A DNA stretch of 64,000 nucleotides from Rhododendron vialii (GCF_030253575.1 NC_080559.1:30964501-31028500); one strand, 5' to 3'; shown: positions 23,276 to 36,685, counted from the stretch's first letter. Numbers and translations: made by a program. Notes: a model not told the origin generated them from the sequence alone.

Positions 23276-24376
23276 CAAGTAGCACAGCTGAGCTCAAAAT
23301 ATGACAATTTAGACAAATTGTAAAACTTTAAAATTTATTTTTTTGTCGTAAACTAAAAAAACTAATTGTTATCTACTCACTTTCCATTTGCCAAGAAAGG
23401 GTTTTTTTTTTTTAAGGGAAAAAAATCAAAATGGTCCCTGTAGTTATAATGTTTGTGTCAATTTGGTCCCTACAGTTTAAATTGGCTCGATTTAACACTC
23501 TGTAGTTTCCATTTTGTTCCAACTTGGTCTAATTACTAACTGCCGTCAGCCTTCATTAACCCCAGACACAAATGGACCCCTTTTCTGGTGAATTACCGAA
23601 CCATTTCTTCTCTAACCTTGCAGACCTAAAGCTTTTTCCTAAAAAACAAAACGGAGTCACTCTTTTCTAAAAAGCGGGTTCTCGGATCTGTGTTTTTTTT
23701 CCTAAAATACTTGAACTATTCTTCCGATATTCAAAAAATGACTAAACACATCTAAACTCTATGTCAAGCGGAAACTCTAAGTTATTTTTTCAATACGGCT
23801 GGCCTAATGACCAAAAAGCTCTTGAGGGCCCCCTATGCCATCCTCCTCCCTCTCGCCAAAGGAACAGAAGCAAGCAGAGAATGACGACGACAATAATCGA
23901 GAAGTAGAGAACGACGACCATCTCAGGCGTGCACAAATCGTTGAGACTGAGAAAAAAAAATAATAAGTTCACTAATTTTACCAACTAGAATAATTTATCA
24001 ACCGGAACATTTCACAAATCGTGCTCTACCAATTTGCCAACTGGAATATTTTTCCAGTTTTGATGAAAAATTACGGAGTACAAACAGATTGTTTCGAACC
24101 CTAAACAAACAAAGTACTCCGTAGTAGGGAAGGGGAGGGCTCACGGGAAAGATGAGAGCGAAGAAGAGGACGGAGAGAACGGGGAGTAGAGAATCGCATC
24201 TGAGAATAGAGAATTGCGACAGCCATAGTAGTATATGTCGCCACCACGGCACCACCTCTGATTTTTGAATCTCATATTATGTCGGTTCCATTTCAACTTC
24301 TTCAAAACCATTTTTTGGTGGAAAAGTAAGAAATTCTTTGATAATGATATATAAGGATAAAAAAAGACCCTCTAAG
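23276..24376. other. Gene-free repeat-derived region
   Basis: Contains ATGGTCCCTGTAGTT and TTTGGTCCCTACAGTTT (23430-23480), the kind of near-tandem word pair found at transposon ends in many plant genomes. A similar pattern (AAACCCCCTTTAACTACC) lies at 63245. TACGGAGTAC and GTACTCCGTA at about 24070-24125 suggest a small decayed Stowaway-like MITE. No gene is supported. Confidence 0.4.
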
Positions 24377-24734
24377 CAGGGGTGGAGCCAGGATTTTCGA
24401 CAAGTGGGGTCGAAATTTTGAACTATGTATGATTCATCTTTTCTAGTTGCTATTTGAAAGGAACAATCAAATTAACAAGTTAATCAAAAAGTAGATATAT
24501 ATTAATAACAAGAACAATGAAACGCTATTCACGTTTTGGGAATTTTTGTGGGTGAAAATTCTATTTTGACTCATCTTTTTCCTAAGTACAAAACCCTTAT
24601 ATATGGATTGGGGTAAAAATGAATTTTAAAGAGGGGTCAAATGAGTAAAAATTTAGTGAAAATTATACCAATCTTTAAAAAAATTTGGGAGGCAACGGGG
24701 TCAGCTCCCCTAACTCTTAATCCCTCTGCCCCTG
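24377..24734. mobile_element. Non-autonomous hAT element (CAGGGGTGGAG ends)
   Basis: A 358-bp element starting CAGGGGTGGAGCC and ending CTCTGCCCCTG, bounded by the perfect 8-bp duplication CCTCTAAG (24369-24376 and 24735-24742). The 8-bp duplication and CAGGG-type ends place it in hAT. No transposase. A fragment of the same family (GCGGAGCCAGGATTTGAACC) lies near 37260. Confidence 0.85.
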
Positions 24735-25156
24735 CCTCTAAGAATAAGGTCAATAAAAAAAACCTAAACAAACAACAAAAAAGAGAATGCGTACTTCCGA
24801 AATGGAAGCAAAAGCAACTAAACGCATTCACAAATGAAGTCCCTTTAGCACCTGCAAAAATCACATTATAGAATTACGAGCAGAAAAATGATACTCCTAG
24901 GGACAGGAAACTTTCTGCTGTGTTGATATTGTTTATTTGTTTTTTGTTTTTTTACAAGTGTTTATTTCGTTTATCCCACTTTAACAAATTTACAATAAAA
25001 AAAAAATTAGAAGTAGTAGTAGTAATTTAATTTAGTTTGCGGTTATGTGGCGAATACCACTAGCAGGCGGCGGCCTCAACTCAACAAAGCGGTTGAATCG
25101 ATTTGGTAAACCGTTTGCTTGGGCGATGGGTTTTGGACTACTACTGCTACTACTAC

Positions 25157-25166
25157 TAGGGTTTTT
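25157..25166 (+). promoter_or_regulatory. Telo-box upstream of the stomatin-like gene
   Basis: TAGGGTTTTT (reverse of AAAAACCCTA) lies about 120 bp before the SLP start codon and directly after a CTACTACTACTA run. Telo-boxes are common near transcription starts of plant housekeeping and mitochondrial-protein genes. Confidence 0.5.
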
Positions 25167-25282
25167 GCAAAGATAAATCCCAATCTCCTCTCTCTCTTTC
25201 TTCTTCTCCACTCCACAATCCAGAGTCCGGAGTCCTGATCAGATTCAAAGCACCGATCAACCGCAGAAGAACGCGAAAGACA

Positions 25283-28200
25283 ATGGCGAAATCGAGCTCC
25301 ATCAACGCACTCAGGCTCCTCCACCAGTCCGCTGCTTCTTTCACCAGAGAGATTTCCACATCGTCGTCCCCTTCCGCCTCCATTCTCAAGCAGTCTTCGC
25401 TTCTCTCCAATCGCCTCTTGCCACGTCATCCGACCCCCCTCTCCTCCGTCCGCCACTTCCGCGGCTCCCGCGATCCCAGCACAAGGTAACCGACCATCAA
25501 ATCCGTACAAATTAACGCGCATTGATGTGTTTATGTGTGCGCGCAGGTGTGTGTGTACAGTGTACATGCATATCTTTGTTGATACGGTTGAAACAAGAGC
25601 TGAACGGTTTGATTTGAAAACTTAATGATGCGTGTGTGTGTGTACATGTATATGTGTAGATAGGGTTGATAAACAGACTCAACAAGGCACGAGCTGAACA
25701 GTTTGATTGTTCTAGTTTGATTTGAAAAACGGACTCAACAAGGCACCATCTGAACGGTTTGATTGTTCTAGTTTGAATTGAAAACTTAACGAGCGTTAAA
25801 AATATGTTAAGTTTGGCTTGTTTACGAGATGAATTGATCTCAAACGAGCTTTAATTTAGATGGTTAGGAACCGAGTAGCTTGAATTTTTAATGAGTCGAA
25901 TGACCTGAGAAGTAGTTTGTTCCAGCTAGGTTCAAAAGCTTTTAACAAGCTTCGGAGAGATGTTCAAGTTTGGGTTATTTATGTTGCCAAACCAATATCA
26001 AACGAATTTTTAATGAGCAAACACAAGCCGTTTGGTTCATTGAATATATGTATTTATTTGGTGATTACCTAATTGGTACTTTTATGCGTTTATGATAATA
26101 GGTATGAAATTCCTCCTCCGGTTAATTGGGGCATTCGGATAGTCCCTGAGAAGAAAGCTTTCGTGGTGGAACGGTTCGGGAAGTATGTGAAGACGCTCAC
26201 CCCTGGAATTCACGTGCTCGTTCCGTTTGTCGATCGAATTGCTTACGTTCATTCTCTGAAGGAAGAGGCGATTCCAATTCCCGACCAATCTGCTATCACC
26301 AAGGACAATGTTAGCATCATGATTGATGGAGTTCTGTATGTTAAGGTACTAGCAATCTTTAGTTGAACCAGTGGATTTAGTGGTTATTACTTCTTAGCTT
26401 GTTGAAGGGATAATTAACGGCGTTCTGTTGTGAATGCAGATTGTGGACCCTCGTCTGGCATCGTACGGTGTTGAGAATCCATTGTATGCGGTTATTCAAC
26501 TCGCACAGACCACAATGCGTAGCGAGCTGGGGAAAATCACCCTAGACAAGACATTTGAGGAAAGAGACACCTTAAATGAAAAGATAGTGGTGAGCATCAT
26601 TGGACTTGGTTAAGTTCTACCTATTTATTACTTGATTAATTGGGACTGTGAATCATTGCATGAATTGATTGACCATTTCTACTTAGGCCCAACCAGAAAT
26701 ATAATCCAGAGGGCAATTAATAATCATAATTCCACAACAATAAGATGGTAAATGTTTTTTGAGCTAGACTAGTAAAAGTTTCTATGCATGCTTTTATGAT
26801 TTCAGCTTACAGTTTTCTACTTTTCTTATGCAGTTACGATATGTGCATTTGATGGACCTCAATCCAAATCGACGAACAACCTCCTACTTAGCCTCTTAAT
26901 CCTATTTAAGTGCCAATCCCATACAACTAAGTGAACATAATTAAGGAAATCTCAACAACTTCCCATACATACATGACATATATAGATATAGATATTTAAT
27001 TATTTATATATACATACGGGTAAAAACTGCAAGCAAGTGAAGAAAAACGTGTGGTTCTTGTATGAAAAGAAATGAAAACCATCCAAGGTGACCCAATTGG
27101 CCAGGACTTTTGCGCTTCCTTAGGAGGTCAAGTGCTTGACAGTTGCCACGAACAAGATCACCCTCGCCAAGCTACCCGGCCTCTCAATGTACCAAAACAG
27201 TGGAGTATGATATCTTCATTCGATACTGGAGACAGTGAGTGGGGAGATACACCATGACTCCATAACACTGTAAAAAACTACCTGGGTTTGTGTGGGGTGG
27301 ATTCTGGATTAGTAGATTTATGCTAATCATGTCTGTCATAATTGGAAGGTCATATTTGAAGTCATAGAGTCATTGCATTTCCATGTTGCTCATTCTTCTT
27401 CCTCGATTAGCCATCCGACTCCCCACCATCTTTTCTTTCTCTTCTTTCTCCTGCTCCGCCCTTGCTTTCTTTCTTGGTTCCCTTGAGCCTGGTTTCCGGT
27501 TGTTCTTAAATGGGAGTCTTGCTCTATCGTAGGGTTCAGAATAAGAACAAGTCTCGCAAAGTCTCATCTATCGTACATATAGGATTCTATAGTAGCGGAA
27601 GTGTGTTTGCATTTACAATAAACGTACATTGATGCTTTCCTTAACAGGTTGGTTTTCGATGAAGCCAGCTGAAAGTATGTTGCAAGTGTTACCATATTCT
27701 TTAATGATGCTGGTGCTATAATTTATGACATTTGGTTTAAACCTGAAAATTGGATAACACGACATACAGTTTATTTTTTCCCACGATGGATACATCACGG
27801 TTTGTTGTATAAGCATCTAGTGTACTGGAACACTATTTTATTGCACCTTATTTTGGTAGGCCATGATCCAAGGATCAAGCATGTTGTGGTTGAGGTTTGC
27901 AATGGGTACATTAATTCCTTATGTCTTAAATGGGGTTGATCTAACAGCACCTTTTTGTCCCAGATGGCCATCAATGAGGCTGCACAAGATTGGGGCCTGA
28001 AGTGTCTTCGTTATGAAATAAGTAAGTATTTATGTGCACTGGGCATTTAATACGATTGTTCTTTGTTGAATTCCCTTCTCTAGTTTGCTTGCTACTTAAC
28101 ATATTTAAGCATTATCTTTTCTTCTCCAGGGGATATATCTCCTCCTCGTGGAGTGAGGGCAGCTATGGAGATGCAGGCTGAAGCCGAACGCAAAAAGAGA

Positions 28201-31200
28201 GCTCAAGTTCTTGAGTCTGAAGGTAATATCTTATCTTCTCCCCTTGGCTCAGTTGAATTGCAGACCTTTATCTTCGGGAGAAATGATGTGCTAAATCTAG
28301 GATTTAGGGGTTATGCAAACCTATATTGGACCTTATTAATGGGAATATATTTAAAAGCCAATAATTGACATATTGGACGTGAAAAAAAAATTCATTTTCT
28401 TTAAAATGCAGATCAACGACCCACTAGGTGAGTTTTTAAATCTAGACAGAAGTAGGGAAAATATAAAAATTTCATTAATCAACCAAACATATTGCTTTTC
28501 CAACACGTGGCATGTTTATATGCTCTCTAAAACCTACAAAAAATAAACTTCATAAAAATCAGCTTTTCCAATATTGTTGTTTACTAGCTTATTAAGAAAG
28601 GACTGCTACTTCCTAAACAGTTCCTCCTACATCTATGCATCAACACTACCTTTCTAAGGATATGAACGTAAAGCATATTGAATCGTTGATTAATCGCTAA
28701 AGATGGCTTAGAACCACTAGTTCCTCATGTCATGGATCTTTCCATTCAGGAGTGTAATTATATATCTCTTTGTGGAAAGAAAATCTTGCCAAATACTACC
28801 TCATTTAGGATAATTTACTGTTAGGATTGCTTTAAAACGGTAAATTAACTATCTGCCGGAGTGTGTTCCATCCATGTCTTGGAACGTCCGCTCCAGAATG
28901 TAAATCGGCAGGGTATTAATTCCTGGTAATGTAGATTCTAAGACCATAGAATCTAACAAGACAAGGAAAGAAAAAGAAGGGAGAAAAGAAAGATACTCAT
29001 TGATATCTAGTACATCATAGCTGTTATTAGCCTATTCATCTTCGGATCTTCCTGCATCAGTACTTTGGTTGAATGTGAGATATTCCATGTGTGATTTTCA
29101 TGCCTGATTAAAGCCCATTAACGCTAAGCATAATGAGATACTACTGAAAATTGAAAAGAATAAGGGGGAAGAACCCATCCTTTTTTTGGGTAAATGGAGA
29201 ACCCATCCTTCTGGATATCTGTTTTGGGAAAGAGTTGACTTGACTTGATGCACTGAATGTCCAGAGTACATGAAGGCTCTTTTGTACTTCTTGCATACCA
29301 TATGACAGGTCTTACCAACACTGGCGAGGACGGTATTATTATTAAGCTCCACCGCAAAAAGAGGTGGGATCTAGGAACCACTATGGCATTAGGCATTGGG
29401 AAATGGATTGCCACTTTGTCAAAAAGAATTCAGCCTTTGCGAATGAAGTGATCTGGAATGAGTATCCATTGCTGCTGTTCAGGGAAAGAAGGGTGCCTAA
29501 AAGGGCACAGCTGACCTTCCAATTTTCACTTGGGAATATCCTGAACTTTCACCGGCCTCAACATTTTCTCATTAAAGCTAGGTACATCTCAGTAAGTAGG
29601 AGAAATTAAAATCTCTCTAGCATTCTGAACAGGGATAGGTTAATTCACTGATTTCTTAGTACGCATGCAGAACCTGTTAAGAACTCATTCCCCCTTGTCC
29701 ACTGTGATCGGATGTGTAAGTCTCCATTTTTGCTGTCTGGGAAAAGAAAGCTACCTCTAAAGGGATTCAACTAACCTCGTAATTCCCTTTTGGGAATTCT
29801 GAACAGCCAACGTCATCATCATTTAACAATGATTTCATTTGGAAGAAGCCGCTTTCCTTAAACAAAGTAACTTATCATGTTCCTCACTGCTTTAATCGTG
29901 TAGCGCCTATCCTGAAAAGCCTGTTCTCTGACAAATGAATGTTGTTACATGTCTCTTCCGCTCACTTATGTACCTTGTAATTGATGTGCTTTCATATTTA
30001 ACAGGAGAAAGACAGGCACACATTAATATTGCTGACGGAAAGAAGAGTTCAGTGATACTTGCATCAGAAGCTGCAAAGATGGATCAGGTTAATAGAGCAC
30101 TAGGTTGGTAATCAAAGTCTGGTCAATGTATTTTGCTCTCTTTAGTCTTGTCCATTTTTCCCATTGAACAGCAGTTTCTGGCCTTCACATATTGAATGGA
30201 ATCTATCGTTGATGAGCTGTTAAACATAAGGTATAGTTGTGGTTGACTTTTTGCTCCTTTATTATATCTTTTCCTATGAGAGAGCAATTTTGTTCACCCT
30301 CGCATTGGGTGAGGGTTGTTCACCCTTGCATTGGGTGAGGGTAACTACCCACATTTCGTAAGGTATGTTGCTTATGTTGTATGAATTGATTTGGTAGGAT
30401 TTAGGAGACATAAATGTGTGTGTTTGTGTGTGTGTGTGTGTGTGAGAGTGAGGGAGGGAGGATTTTTGTGAAGGATTTCAAAAATAGCGTCATGGGACTT
30501 TCGTGAAGGATTTTGAAATTGGCTGGATTGAAGTCTACTGAATTTGGTTTTCCCATCGTTTAGGGGACTTGTTCTTTTGCACTGTCTGTGAATTTCAGTG
30601 AAGTTTGATCTATCGTTTTCTTGGCCCAAAACTGTGACTATTTAGCAAGCATATCCGCTTACCTCCTTGACATCTTTGCTCTCTTAACTTGAAATTATCT
30701 TGCATTTTTTCTGTTCAATCAGGAGAAGCAGAAGCAATTCTTGCTAAAGCGCAAGCAACAGCCAAAGGAATTGCCATGGTTTCACAGACTCTTAAAGAAC
30801 ACGGGGGTGTGGAGGTGAGGTCCTTCATGCCCATACAATACTATCTTCCAAAAAAAAAAAATGTCAATTCACTACTTTGGACTGTAATCTGTTTGTATGG
30901 TGGTGTGCTGATGTCTTAGACATCAGATGTTCCACTCTTTTGTATATAGATTCATGAGTAGCCAATAAGAATATTTTCTTTCTTAATGGACATATGTTAT
31001 CCTTTGGGGCTCAAAATTGTAATGGGATTCGCAGGCTGCAAGTTTAAGAATTGCAGAGCAATATATCCAAGCTTTCAGCAAGATTGCCAAAGAGGTAAAA
31101 GCTACTAAATATCGTATTGCAGTGTTTTGTTTTACTGTTCAATGGATTTTGATATGTTGTTCCCCGCTGTTTTCTTTATCCTCTTAGGGCACTACATTGC

Positions 31201-31445
31201 TTCTTCCAGCAACGGCTTCCAATCCTGCCAGCATGATGGCTCAAGCTCTGACCATTTACAAAAGTTTGATTGGCAATGAGTCTAGTGGTGTTCAAGATAC
31301 CTCTCACGCCGAAGTCACTGGAAATGTTGAAGGTGAGCCTCCCGAGAAAACCAGCATTTATAGCTCCAAGCATCCTAAATCAACTGATGGAGATAACCAA
31401 GGCAGGCCGGTATTCTCTCTCCAGAGTCCAAAAAATGAGCATTGA
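25283..31445 (+). CDS. SLP: Mitochondrial stomatin-like protein (SPFH/Band 7)
   Basis: Nine exons join in frame to 418 aa: 25283-25485, 26102-26345, 26440-26589, 27964-28021, 28130-28222, 30005-30103, 30723-30814, 31035-31094 and 31188-31445. Residues 1-67 are rich in Ser, Arg and Leu with few acids, as in a mitochondrial presequence. The SPFH domain starts at about residue 72 ([59 protein letters not shown]). The coiled stretch with [20 protein letters not shown] and [20 protein letters not shown] follows, with [10 protein letters not shown] near the end. This matches plant SLP1/SLP2 and animal STOML2, inner-membrane scaffolds linked to respiratory supercomplexes (family knowledge). The tail after about residue 370 is hydrophilic and probably poorly conserved. 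Introns 3 and 5 (1.4 and 1.8 kb) are long. Exon 4 is only 58 nt. Confidence 0.94.
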
Positions 31446-33238
31446 CACCAGCCACCATACTCACCCTGTTAGGCAAAGTTCTATTGTGCCACAAAGTTTT
31501 GTGGATTCATTTTCACTTTTAGTCGCTTTCAACTTACCTTAGGACAGCAAAAGGCAATGATTTCTGTAGAATATCAATATTGGCAAGAGGAGTTCTTTTG
31601 GTTCTGCTGATTGTTTTCATGTTTTAGTGGCTTTCCACTTACCTTAGGAAAGGAAAAAAGCAAAGAATTATGTAGACTGTCAAGATTGGTGAGAGGGGTG
31701 GTTATTCTTTTGCGAATAGTCACCATATATAGCTCGTGTTTTGATCCAACCTACCTCAGCAAGAGAATGAGTATAGAGGAGGATAACGCCCTTCAATAAG
31801 ATTGACTTGTATGGTTTAACGGTACATTTGTCTTGAACTATTGTCGACGTCAACTGTTTGCATTCCGAATTTCATCCCAATTAAATGATTTACAGCTACC
31901 CCACAGGAACTGTCTACTTGAGACTTGTCCCCACCATAATGCCCAAGTAAATCTGTTGCAGATCTCACAATGATCTGAATTTGAGCTGCTTTAGTAGGTG
32001 ACCAACCAAACCCTTGGTATATAATCATAATGGGACGGTTTGGAAGCATCGATAGAATAAAGGGGTTGAAAGCAAAAAAAAAAAACCGTAATAAGTTTGG
32101 CCGTTCGCAATCTGTTCATAGTAATTTCATGGTTCTCGAGGTAACATTTTATTACATGACCTCTTCCTGTAGCATTTGATTTTGGCGTTTCTTCTATCTC
32201 CGCAATGTGCTTTGATGTGGGAACTGGTAGAAGCAAATCAAATGCTGGTTAGAAAAGTAAGCAAATCATGAGCGTGGTACTTTCCCAGGTGCAGCTGATA
32301 TCGCGAGTTGGTAGGCATGGGAATGCGTCACCCCATTGATGTTTGCAGGAAGTAAAAACCCCTGCCTAAAGTTGCGAAAACAACAATGGGAGACGCCAAG
32401 TGGAAAACGATCATCATCAAAAAGGCAATGCAAGCAAATCCCAGTGTTGGGCAAATATTTTGCAAGACTCACAGCGTATAAGCAGTTTCGCCTTGTCAAG
32501 GCACCATTAGCAACCTGGATTCTTAGTAGCCATATCTAGGTGGTTCCAATTCAATTTCAGGTGATCTATGAGCAAGTAACCAACTGTATAAAATCCGATG
32601 ACAGTACAAGGAAATCACGTGCAACCATTAGCTCACTCGCTGGCAAGCCTAGAGCTTCACGTCCTGAGTCACAATTCGTGTGCACTCTGAAAAACATGTT
32701 AAACTCCTAAAAAATATTCGAAAGCAAGGATTGAGAGCGATTTGATGGCCTGAGCGGAGGGCGTTCTCAAGGATTATGTGACTACGTTTGTTCTCAAGGA
32801 TTATGTGACTAAGTTTGCGCCCAATATTTTTAGGTCGTTCCAATTCTATGCACATCTGCATCTTGGAAGAAAATTCGGCAGCGCATTTACAAAGAAAACC
32901 CTCAAGCAGTTTTTTTTTTTTTTGAACTGTGAAAACCCTCAAGCAGTTGATTCGATGATTCATACGAGCAATCTCAAAAGGTAGAATATAACAAAATGAA
33001 ATCACAATCACAATCACAAAAGAAACTCTTTTTCATTAAATTCTAGTATATAACAGTAAAGAATGTGATGAAACAATGGCTGTCATTTCTCAAACGCCAT
33101 AACCAAACGCACCCGAATCACCAACATCACGACAGCCAAAAAAAGAAAAATCCGGTGAAGGACCAAATTGAATCAGATCTAACCTAACCTCGTGTGGAAT
33201 TGAAATCAAATCAAATCGAATCAAATGGTGGAATGAAA
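31446..33238. other. Intergenic between SLP and the Kazal gene
   Basis: Holds the SLP 3' untranslated region and the 3' region of the minus-strand Kazal gene. A 24-bp direct repeat (TTCTCAAGGATTATGTGACTA word) occurs at about 32763 and 32790. No gene recognised. Confidence 0.5.
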
Positions 33239-33631
33239 TCAGAGAAATCCGAACAAGACAGAGAACCCAAGCAGAATCAGCCACACGATGTGAATCAAAA
33301 GGAACGCCTGACCGGACAACGAGCCGCTCCCCCCGTTCCCAACCTCGCAGAACCCTAGCTTGGCGACACGCGTCCCGGCGCAGCGGGCGTCGGCGCAGCC
33401 GCACCAGTACGTCACGCCGTCGGCGCCGCACACGGGGTCGGTCCTGAAGCAGTTGACGGGGCACGAGGTCGGGGTCTCGTTCCCGCCGCAGAGATCTCCG
33501 CCGCCGCCGCCGGATGTTTCATCGCCTCCGGGCAATCGGATGACGGAGGAATCGTCGGGGTGCGATCGGACGCAGAGGACGAAGACGAGGAGGAGAGAGA
33601 CCAGAAACCAAGCATTCTTCAACGGGGACAT
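33239..33631 (-). CDS. Kazal-type serine protease inhibitor family protein
   Basis: An intronless 130-aa secreted or membrane-anchored protein. Residues 1-23 (ending LLLVFVLCVRS) form a signal peptide. A glycine-rich linker leads to a Kazal-like domain (about residues 46-97) with eight cysteines, including the signature DPVCGADGVTYWCGC. The C-terminus (LLIHIVWLILLGFSVLFGFL) is a hydrophobic tail that could be a membrane anchor or a GPI-attachment signal. Plants have a small Kazal family with this layout and some members inhibit subtilisin-like proteases; the target here is unknown. The start at 33631 is followed at once by a good signal peptide. A GA tract at about 33811-33837 lies upstream. 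Confidence 0.88.
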   Translation of the reverse strand: MSPLKNAWFLVSLLLVFVLCVRSHPDDSSVIRLPGGDETSGGGGGDLCGGNETPTSCPVNCFRTDPVCGADGVTYWCGCADARCAGTRVAKLGFCEVGNGGSGSLSGQAFLLIHIVWLILLGFSVLFGFL

Positions 33632-33810
33632 TGTTTTCGCGAGCTTTCTTTCGAGAAAGGAAGGAAAGAAAGAAAGCTCGCTCTTTTTTGGTCGTTTTGA
33701 TTTCTGTTTCTGTGTTGGGAATTACGGATAAGCGGAAACCCTATACCTAGCCCTAATTTTTGGGGGATGTTCGCTAGATGGAGAATTAGGATGGAGGTAA
33801 TTTGGGCGAT

Positions 33811-33841
<31 letters not shown>

Positions 33842-34849
33842 TTTCTTCGTTAGTCGTTCAGTTGAACGGGTCGATGGTTTTTGACGAATGTTCTCGAAGA
33901 ACCTTTCCTCGGGGACGTCGCAAGCAAGGTATATTTTGTTATTGTTTTAGGTTATCGGTCCATTTGTCCTAACTCTATCTTAATGCTTTGTTTGGAGAAA
34001 GAAAAGAGGAGAAGTGTGAATCTGAATTCTTCACTGCACAGTGAATCTGAGCCGTTTATGTACATTTTAAGAATATTTTATTTGTCCATTTTCTTTGCTT
34101 CTAGCATTTTTCAGAAAAGAAATGACCGTCCAAAACACGCTTAGACGATTTGAATGCGCGCTCGAATATCACGGGGACTATATCCTATTTGCACTCAAAA
34201 GTTTCTCAGGAAATGGAAAGGGATGCTTTGTTCGGAACTTGTGGGGGAAAAATAAAGAAAGGAAAAAGTAATTACTAAAATTCCCTCAAATTGTTTGGTT
34301 TGGAGAGAAAGATGAAAGAAAATAGAAGAAATTAGAATTATGCACCAATTTTCCTCTTAATTTCCTTTCTCTTCATTTTTTCTACTTTCCTCAAGTTCTG
34401 AGCATCTCTAGCTCTTACCCTTTTCCTTCTTTAAATTTGGATCAAATTTTAAGTAAAAACTCATTTTGGGTCAGAGCATCAACAAGGGCAAAACCTAATT
34501 TTGACCCAAATTTATTATTTTTAAACACATCCAATGGCATATAGGTAAATAAGAGAGGAGACTATAAGCCTAGCGAATTCTAGCGAACCTCAGCAGTTTT
34601 GGTTTACTCCGACGGTGGTTCGAAAAGGTTTGGTTTGCTCCGGTGACAGATTCACAGGGTTTGGTTGCTCCGGTGAACCTCCGGCAACATATCTAAAAGG
34701 TTTTCATTGCTTTGACGAAGCTCCGGCGAGTATCCAACAACAGATCTAGAGGTTGGGTTGCTTCGGCAAAGGTCTCTTCCTTTCATTACCAAAGGAAGAG
34801 CCACTGCTCCAGCAGAGAAAAGAGCCATTAAAAATGGATCAAGGCTTAA
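33632..34849. other. Kazal upstream region with MITE fragments
   Basis: The first about 200 bp should be the leader and promoter of the Kazal gene (GA tract at 33811-33837). From 34000 on it is patchy repeat: GAGCATCTCTAGC at 34397 and AGAGCATCAACAAGG near 34475 are ends of the GAGCATCTCC family, nested or decayed. No gene is supported. Confidence 0.45.
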
Positions 34850-35289
34850 GAGCATCTCCAGTCTTGACCCATTTTAAGACTCAAATTTAAAAATGGAGCA
34901 AAAATCACAAAAATCTCTCTCCAATTTTTGACCCAAATCCTTCCCCATTTTGAGTTTTACCCATTTTTTTGCCCAAATTTGAGACAACTTTTGCCTTGAC
35001 TCATTTCTTCAACGGCTAGTTAAAGAGGGAGAGAAAGAGGGAGATGTGTAAAATTTGGATTTGATGGTTGGAGATGTGTCTACCCAAAATAGGTTTTTAC
35101 CCAAAATTTAACTCAAATTTGAGGAAAAATATGGGTGAAGGCTGGAGATGCTTTGTCTCATATTTGGGCAAAAAAATGGATAAAACCCAAAATATAAAAG
35201 GGTTTGGGTCAATGATTGGAGAGAGATTTTGATAGTTTTTCCCAAATTTTAAATTTGAATCTTAAAATGGATCAAGATTGGAAATACTC
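34850..35289. mobile_element. Tourist-like foldback MITE, GAGCATCTCC family
   Basis: A 440-bp element with ends GAGCATCTCCAGTCTTGACC and the mirror ending AAGATTGGAAATACTC, flanked by a perfect TAA duplication (34847-34849 and 35290-35292). The arms continue inward as imperfect inverted repeats (CCATTTTAAGACTCAAATTT against AAATTTGAATCTTAAAATGG). The 3-bp TWA duplication points to PIF/Harbinger. Confidence 0.8.
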
Positions 35290-35746
35290 TAAACACAGCA
35301 AAAAGGAAAACAACAAATAGAGTAACCATATGGGAAATACTAGTCATTTTCTTTTGTTTGATTTGCAAGAGAAAAAAGAAAAAGGAAAATCTGAAGGGAA
35401 AAAGGTTTTTACTTTTTTTGATATGGAAAGAAAAGGGAAATTTCTTTTTTTAGAGGGAAATAGAAGGAAAATAACATTTGCATTTGCTATTTTGGAGTAA
35501 CAAAAAGGAAGAGAAGAATTTTATCTTTTCCTAGATTTCTTTGCCGTATGGAAAAATGATTACTTATTTTGGGTGCTGCTAAATACTACTGCAAATTTTA
35601 TACATGTAGCCAATTTATAAAAGGAAATTTTTGAATTCCTCCTTATGAATTGGCTACATATAGCAAATTTGCAGTTGTATTTAGCTGGACCCCTTATTTT
35701 AGTCCTTTTTGTATTTTCTTTCTCAAATTCTAAACAAGTTATTTTG

Positions 35747-36077
35747 GCTAAATAAGCTAAGGTGGCTTATTTTTTTGTCATTATTCAATTTTTTTCGGAT
35801 TTGTTAGTTTTTCGTCGATTTTTTAAGGATTATTGCTTTATCATGATGAGAGGAATCTAAAAAGTAAAAAATTTTGATTTTTATAAAGACGAAAATAAGC
35901 CAATAAGCCAATTTTTTTGTTTGTATTCAAAAAAAAAATGAATTTCGATTGTGAATTTTTACTTTTTAGATTTTTCGTCATGAAAAAGCAATAATTCTCA
36001 AAAAATCGACAAAAAATTAACAAATACGAAAAAAAATTGAATAAGGACAAAAAATAAGCCACTTTAGCTTATTTAGC
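35747..36077. mobile_element. Foldback MITE, AATAAGCCACTTT family
   Basis: The ends GCTAAATAAGCTAAGGTGGC (left) and GCCACTTTAGCTTATTTAGC (right) are inverted. The arms continue through TTATTTTTTTGTC against GACAAAAAATAA and the AGAGGAATCTAAAAAGTAA block against TTACTTTTTAGATTTTTCG. The same family sits at 50836-51203 and, more distantly, 3334-3721. No coding capacity. Confidence 0.7.
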
Positions 36078-36294
36078 AGAAATAAGCATTATCTTTTTTG
36101 TTTTGGTTTTCTTTCCACGTTTGGGAGATAAACAGAGGGTTCCAGGCTGGATTACCAACTAATGATTGAGGGGTAAATTGCAGTTTGAGCCCTTTAAATA
36201 TCTCCAGTTCCCACTAATGATCTTAAAGATTCTTTGTAATTAAGACCTTATTCGGTTAAAAATTTTGAATTTTGGATTCTAATCATTATATTAT

Positions 36295-36418
36295 GGAAAT
36301 TGATATTCACGCTCCACTTTTTACTGATGGCGCTCCACTTAGTTCATAAAGTTACTAGTAATTTTATGTTAAAATTGGAGCGCCATCAGTAAAAAGTGGA
36401 GTGCGAAAATCAGTTTCC
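36295..36418. repeat. 124-bp perfect-core foldback
   Basis: The left arm GGAAATTGATATTCACGCTC and CACTTTTTACTGATGGCGCTCCA faces its reverse complement in the right arm. The inner 28 bp of stem is essentially perfect, with a 35-bp AT-rich loop. A hairpin MITE of unknown superfamily. Confidence 0.75.
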
Positions 36419-36685
36419 TATATTATTTCTCTTCAATCATTACTCTCATTTTTCTCTTTATCTTTCTCTAATCATTACCCCTATTTTTTCATTACTTTTT
36501 TTTTCCTCTACACTCATTACGTATAAATTCAAATCCAAAATTCCAAATCAAACGGGGTCTAAGGTTTTGGTTTTCTTCCCTCTTTCGCTTTTGTTGGGCC
36601 TTAATTGGGTTTGCGTTGGTGCAGCTCGGCAACACAAAAGAACGTGTTAAGGCCCATCCCATCCTGGGAATGCCTAGTAGATGTG

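Noticed and set aside
27072-27257. 61-codon frame in SLP intron 3 with peptide-like composition
   Set aside because: No motif, lies in an intron, and skipping it gives a perfect SPFH reading frame.
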